This document shows, piece after piece, positions 60,701 through 64,000 of a DNA stretch of 64,000 nucleotides. Every line of letters begins with the position of its first letter. Position 1 is the stretch's first letter. The notes beneath the pieces are model-generated. The model did no database searches. It saw only the letters and a list, made by a program, of their open reading frames with translations, and was not told the origin of the DNA. This DNA comes from Antedon mediterranea (lineage: Eukaryota > Echinodermata > Crinoidea > Comatulida > Antedonidae), in assembly GCF_964355755.1 (NCBI RefSeq), contig NC_092670.1, positions 13,639,201 through 13,703,200 on the forward strand, read 5' to 3'. The position numbers were made by a program, and so were the translations under genes.

Positions 60701-61163
60701 TTTTTATTGAAATAATTATCCATAAAGCATCGGTATTTTCTAGTTAGACATTGATATGTCGATATACAGTTACAGTCGCGTTCGAAACACGTTAGCCTAA
60801 AAACGGTTCAACAAAATTAGAACTCTCGACACACGTTTAATTTACCCCTTTGATATATAAACTATAATATGGAAATGGCAATATAAAAGTTGATATACAG
60901 GTGGCCTTCCTGAACCACCTGGATCAAGCGGTGGTGGAAATCGTCGATTTGCGTGAATTCTGTTTTGTATGTTGACAGACACCACACGTCCTGAACGTTT
61001 TTCTGATCAAATCAAATTATCAGAAACAATTATTTCTTATTTAACTTTTACTTTTACAAATTTGGTTTTCGGGTTCTAATTGCTTTCTTCTTCATTGTTG
61101 TTGCAATCATAGGCACCGTTGTCTGTGCTAAAATAGGGATGTGTTGTTTGTATTGCAACATTT

Positions 61164-61736
61164 GCTGTAATTCACACCAAAACTCCGGAGTGTCTCCGGA
61201 GACACCTCGGGGTTTATGACCATTCAAAACGTCGAAAAACTCCGGAGATACCCCTTTCACACCAATCTAGCAACACCGGGGTTTATAAAATAAAATTGTA
61301 AATGTCGCCCTCTATTTTGTTTGTTTACATAGCGACGATCAATAGAATAATTTTAATTAACAATATTTTTAATTTAATAATTACTTTCAAAAGTCTCAGA
61401 AATAATATAATGTTTTATTGATACTAGTTATTATTTTTTAAACCCGCTATATATTTTGTACAGATATTTAAAGTATTTTGAAATAAAACTAAAGCAATGA
61501 GTGATCGTGTGAGGATGACCTTTTGACCCGAAACACTCCGGAGTTTGATGTTGGTACCTTTCACACCAAAACACCGGGGTGTCCCCGCAGTTCACTCTCC
61601 GGAGAATGTTCAGCTGTTCAACCCCGCAGTTTTAAACTCCGGAGTTGCTTGATTTTACCTTTCACACCAAACAGCGGGGCGTCAACTCCGGGGTGTCTCC
61701 GGAGTTTTGCTTTTGGTGTGAAAGGGGTACAAGTGA
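61164..61736. mobile_element. CCGGAG-rich element with TTTCACACC modules
   Basis: Begins TTCACACCAAAACTCCGGAG and ends CTCCGGAGTTTTGCTTTTGG TGTGAA, so its ends are inverted. Inside, TTTCACACCAA followed by CCGGGG or CGGGGC recurs in direct orientation near 61256, 61559 and 61658. CTCCGGAG palindromes occur repeatedly, while the centre (61300-61500) is AT-rich. No reliable target duplication. It is much richer in GC than anything around it and non-coding. It could be several nested copies of one short element. Confidence 0.65.
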
Positions 61737-61871
61737 TGCGGCATGAGTAAGTAACGTTTGATAATGACGACAGTTACAATGTATTGTATAAGCTGTCATT
61801 GAAATGGTGACAATGCATAAACAATGCACAAACATTGAACGAATGATACAGTGACAAATGACAAATTGTAA

Positions 61872-61970
61872 GGGTGTCTAGAAAACTCAGATCTCAGATA
61901 TATCTAAGTTTTCTAGATCTAGAAAAACTCAGATATCTGAGTTTTCTAGATCTGAGTTTTCTAGACACCC
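61872..61970. mobile_element. 99-bp near-perfect palindrome (foldback MITE) with 9-bp target duplication
   Basis: Opens GGGTGTCTAGAAAACTCAGA and closes TCTGAGTTTTCTAGACACCC, palindromic nearly throughout, built of CTAGA and CTCAGATAT words. AAATTGTAA stands directly outside both ends (61863-61871 and 61971-61979). A 9-bp duplication fits Mutator-like transposases; the family is inference. Confidence 0.9.
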
Positions 61971-62084
61971 AAATTGTAAAACTAAAAACATGTTCAATAT
62001 TAGGTATATCACCAGCTTTCCACAAATAACTTGTTGTCAATATACAAATATTTTGTTTTATTTCCTTCTCACAGCATTGCAGAT

Positions 62085-62900
62085 ACAACACTAAAACGGG
62101 GAAGGTCCGGGAAAATCCATCGTTCTTTAGTTAAGAAGTTGAAATAGAGTACACATACAGTGACTTACTGGTACTACACCAATGAGATACCTACCCCAAA
62201 TATTCCAATAATGTTTTCGGCATACTACTTTGTATATTTTCTTCATTTTTTTTTAGCTTCCAACCGAAAAACAAGCATGACAGCACAAGTATCTGTTCTG
62301 CCGCCCTCACATGGTATTATCGTCTTACCAAATAAGGCTGAATGAAACACTGAGTGACATTTAACATAATAATGAAACAGCAATATCTTTTCTAAAACAA
62401 AATTATAGATACTTTGTAAATTTAGTAAATTAGATTGTTTGTTACGTGACGTTTGCGGTTATAAATGCCCTGAATAAAATAATTTTCTGAAGTAGGCCTA
62501 TAAGTAAAGTAAAGCATTTTTCTGGTTAGGATCATTATGTTTTTGTGATTGTCAAAATGGCATATTGGCTGACAGTGTGTGAAAACAATTATACAGGTCT
62601 TGTTGGACTTTTCGAAACAAACACATTAGAAATAGTTATGATTGTTTGCCGTGTAAATGCATTGTAACCCAGAATTGTTAGTGTCATTATGAATGACCAT
62701 TGTTTAAATAATAGGTTAGGCATATAGATATTTTAAAATAAAATGTGGACAATTATGCTATCTGTTTTACAGGAAAATATGCCTACTGTGTATCGATTGT
62801 GTGTTTGGTTGATAGGCCTAATTAGAGAAGAAAGTACCTTATGTATTAAATCGAAAAAGCTCACACATTGTACGAATTATTATACAATGTTTCTGAGTTG
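62085..62900 (+). repeat. Duplicated 3' segment, unit C copy
   Basis: Matches 49890-50100 (unit A) and 56360-57300 (unit B): AAAACGGGGAAGGTCCGGGA, ACCAATGAGATACC, the pyrimidine-tract acceptor, and the tail exon. Downstream GTTACGTGACGTTTGCGGTT (B: TGTTACGTTTGCGG), ATGTATTAAATCG and the ATACAATG block follow. Confidence 0.7.
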
Positions 62901-63434
62901 ATATTTCAAGTTAATCTTTCAAAGACTGACTTATTTTAAAGTAGGCCTAAATAAGTAAATAAAGTAAATGGATCCGCGGTGTGATCCATCTTTAATCGAA
63001 TGTCGAAGGCAAGGCCATTCGAAAACTGCGTTCTTTTTTGCACATGAGTAGTAGTAGAAAATGAGAATGAAGAATCGACAATAGGATTGAGTTTTGATCG
63101 CGCATTATACTTGTGTTTAAAGATGTGACCATTGAAATCGAAGAAAATAACAAATAATTGAAAAATAACAACCATTATTATTATTTAGTTAGAAATAGAA
63201 ATTAACAGAAATATTAAATATTTTATTTGAATATTGACGACAATCTATGAAAATATATTGTTTATAATAAAATGTATTACACTAAATAACTACAATTATA
63301 TTGTATCGTTTCAGTCATTTTTCTTTTGATTGATAAGCATTGATATAATAATTATATATAATGTATATAAAGAATTAGCATTTTTCTGGTTAGACATGGT
63401 CAAGTAATATAGGATCTTCATGGTTATACCATTG

Positions 63435-63658
63435 TCATGTTTCGGCGTCCTGGATAGGTGCACCAGGTAATGTGAACACAATTGGCCTCGCTGGACACGT
63501 ATTCTGTCGTCTGATCCTTGTCCCACTCAAGTCTTCTGTATCGAATCTCTGTGAATTTGTTGTTTCGCTTGGAGACATTGATATAATTATATCCCTTCTA
63601 ACCTCTTGTAAAACGTCCCAGTAAGAGGGCGGGGGTGAGTTTGGTGGACGAAATGCAT
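63435..63658 (-). CDS. Terminal exon with PPPSY motif, gene continues beyond the right edge
   Basis: On the minus strand a T-rich tract and ATTCAAAG acceptor (63659-63660) precede an open exon of 224 bases ending in TGA at 63435. It reads FRPPNSPPPSYWDVLQEV, later MSPSETTNSQRFDTEDLSG, RIRRQNTCPARP and IVFTLPGAPIQDAET. PPxY (PPSY) is the ligand of WW domains and is common in cytoplasmic tails of small membrane proteins bound by NEDD4-type ligases. The polar, Pro/Ser/Thr-rich composition suits such a tail. The upstream exons lie past 64000. Whether this gene belongs to the same family as the plus-strand units cannot be told. Codon-like composition and lack of stops support real coding. Confidence 0.5.
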
Positions 63659-63689
63659 CTTTGAATATAAAGGAAAAATACAATATAAT

Positions 63690-64000
63690 AATAGGCCTAT
63701 ATCAATAATTAAGTATATTCATATCAATAAATACAATGAATACAAAATCATGTTTGAATATTAGATATTAATCTGATTAAGTGACTATGTCAATAACGTC
63801 TTAAAAGAAGACAATTATACAAAAATGTATACAAATAATAAACTCAATACAGCTGGTATACCGTCGATGCAAATTTAAAAATCCTTCGACACATAATTAT
63901 TGGTTTGATGCATAAAGTTACAGCGCATTCAAAACCTGATCACGTTCGGTCACGTTTTCGTTTAATAGAAACGATAATTAAACTATAATGAAAAGTAGAA
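63690..64000. other. Window edge, intron or start of a further repeat unit
   Basis: TAAAGTTACAGCGCATTCAAAACCTGATCACG at 63915 (in part) resembles ATACAGTTACAGTCGCGTTC GAAACACG at 60766, hinting that another tandem unit begins. It also lies in the presumed intron of the minus-strand gene. Confidence 0.3.

Larger units (their letters stand above)
61020..62345 (+). pseudogene. Third membrane-protein unit (C): membrane exon split by a transposon, plus tail exon
   Basis: 61020-61163 reads NNYFLFNFYFYKFGFRVLIA, then a membrane segment and AKIGMCCLYCNICCN, i.e. membrane helix plus Cys cluster as in units A and B, after a possible acceptor (TTATCAG). The frame then enters the CCGGAG-rich element. 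Host sequence resumes at about 61737 with ACAAGTGATGCGGCATGA and a strong GTAAGT donor at 61747. The last exon 62257-62345, after a long pyrimidine tract and TTTTTTTAG, reads SNRKTSMTAQVSVLPPSHG, then ends LPNKAE and stop. Exons 1-3 were not found, so the unit is partial, broken, or uses exons I cannot see. Unit membership rests mainly on the flanking homology. Confidence 0.4.

Overview
This is an AT-rich, intron- and transposon-bearing animal nuclear sequence. It has no operons, no Shine-Dalgarno-spaced genes and no CRISPR array. LINE, Penelope-like, DIRS and Gypsy remnants, a tRNA-type SINE, several MITE families and a 5S-like sequence, together with about thirty copies of the palindrome TAGGCCTA, point to a marine invertebrate. 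An echinoderm-like deuterostome is my guess, not a demonstration.

1-45 kb is essentially gene-free in what I can support. It holds a TA-flanked MITE (224-711), a CAGTGGCG-ended MITE pair (1873-2063, 40398-40589), an internally deleted LINE with a duplicated ORF1 start (3245-5398), short tandem repeats and TA tracts, a perfect 22-bp-stem hairpin (8979-9028), a tRNA-derived SINE (9102-9491), a Penelope-like RT remnant (10142-10778), about a dozen full, half or nested copies of a GTTCCCACTAG-ended MITE, four copies of a CTGTCTAC-ended MITE, and a decayed Gypsy pol on the minus strand (43650-44260).

45-64 kb is the interesting part. Four small exons at 45154-46490 splice in frame into a 97-residue protein: signal peptide, cysteine-rich ectodomain with C-x5-CC-x3-CC spacing, one membrane segment and a Cys-rich juxtamembrane tail. 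This resembles the WBP1/VOPP1 class of small single-pass proteins. Related exons recur at 53784-55956 and, in part, at 61020-62345. Their introns and 3' flanks (49.9-50.1, 56.3-57.3 and 62.0-62.9 kb; 59.3 and 63.2 kb) are recognisably homologous. I read this as a tandem segmental duplication of a small membrane-protein gene. Each unit has since been hit by mobile DNA: a 5'-truncated LINE (46630-48580) and a SINE in unit A, a DIRS-type tyrosine-recombinase element (51853-53480) between A and B, a 5S-like sequence in unit B, a 1.15-kb repeat with an exact 357-bp tandem duplication (57545-58694) just after it, and a CCGGAG-rich element inside an exon of unit C.

At the right edge, a minus-strand terminal exon (63435-63658) with a PPPSY motif belongs to a gene that continues beyond the window. 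Everything here is read by eye; splice models and family calls need transcript and profile searches.
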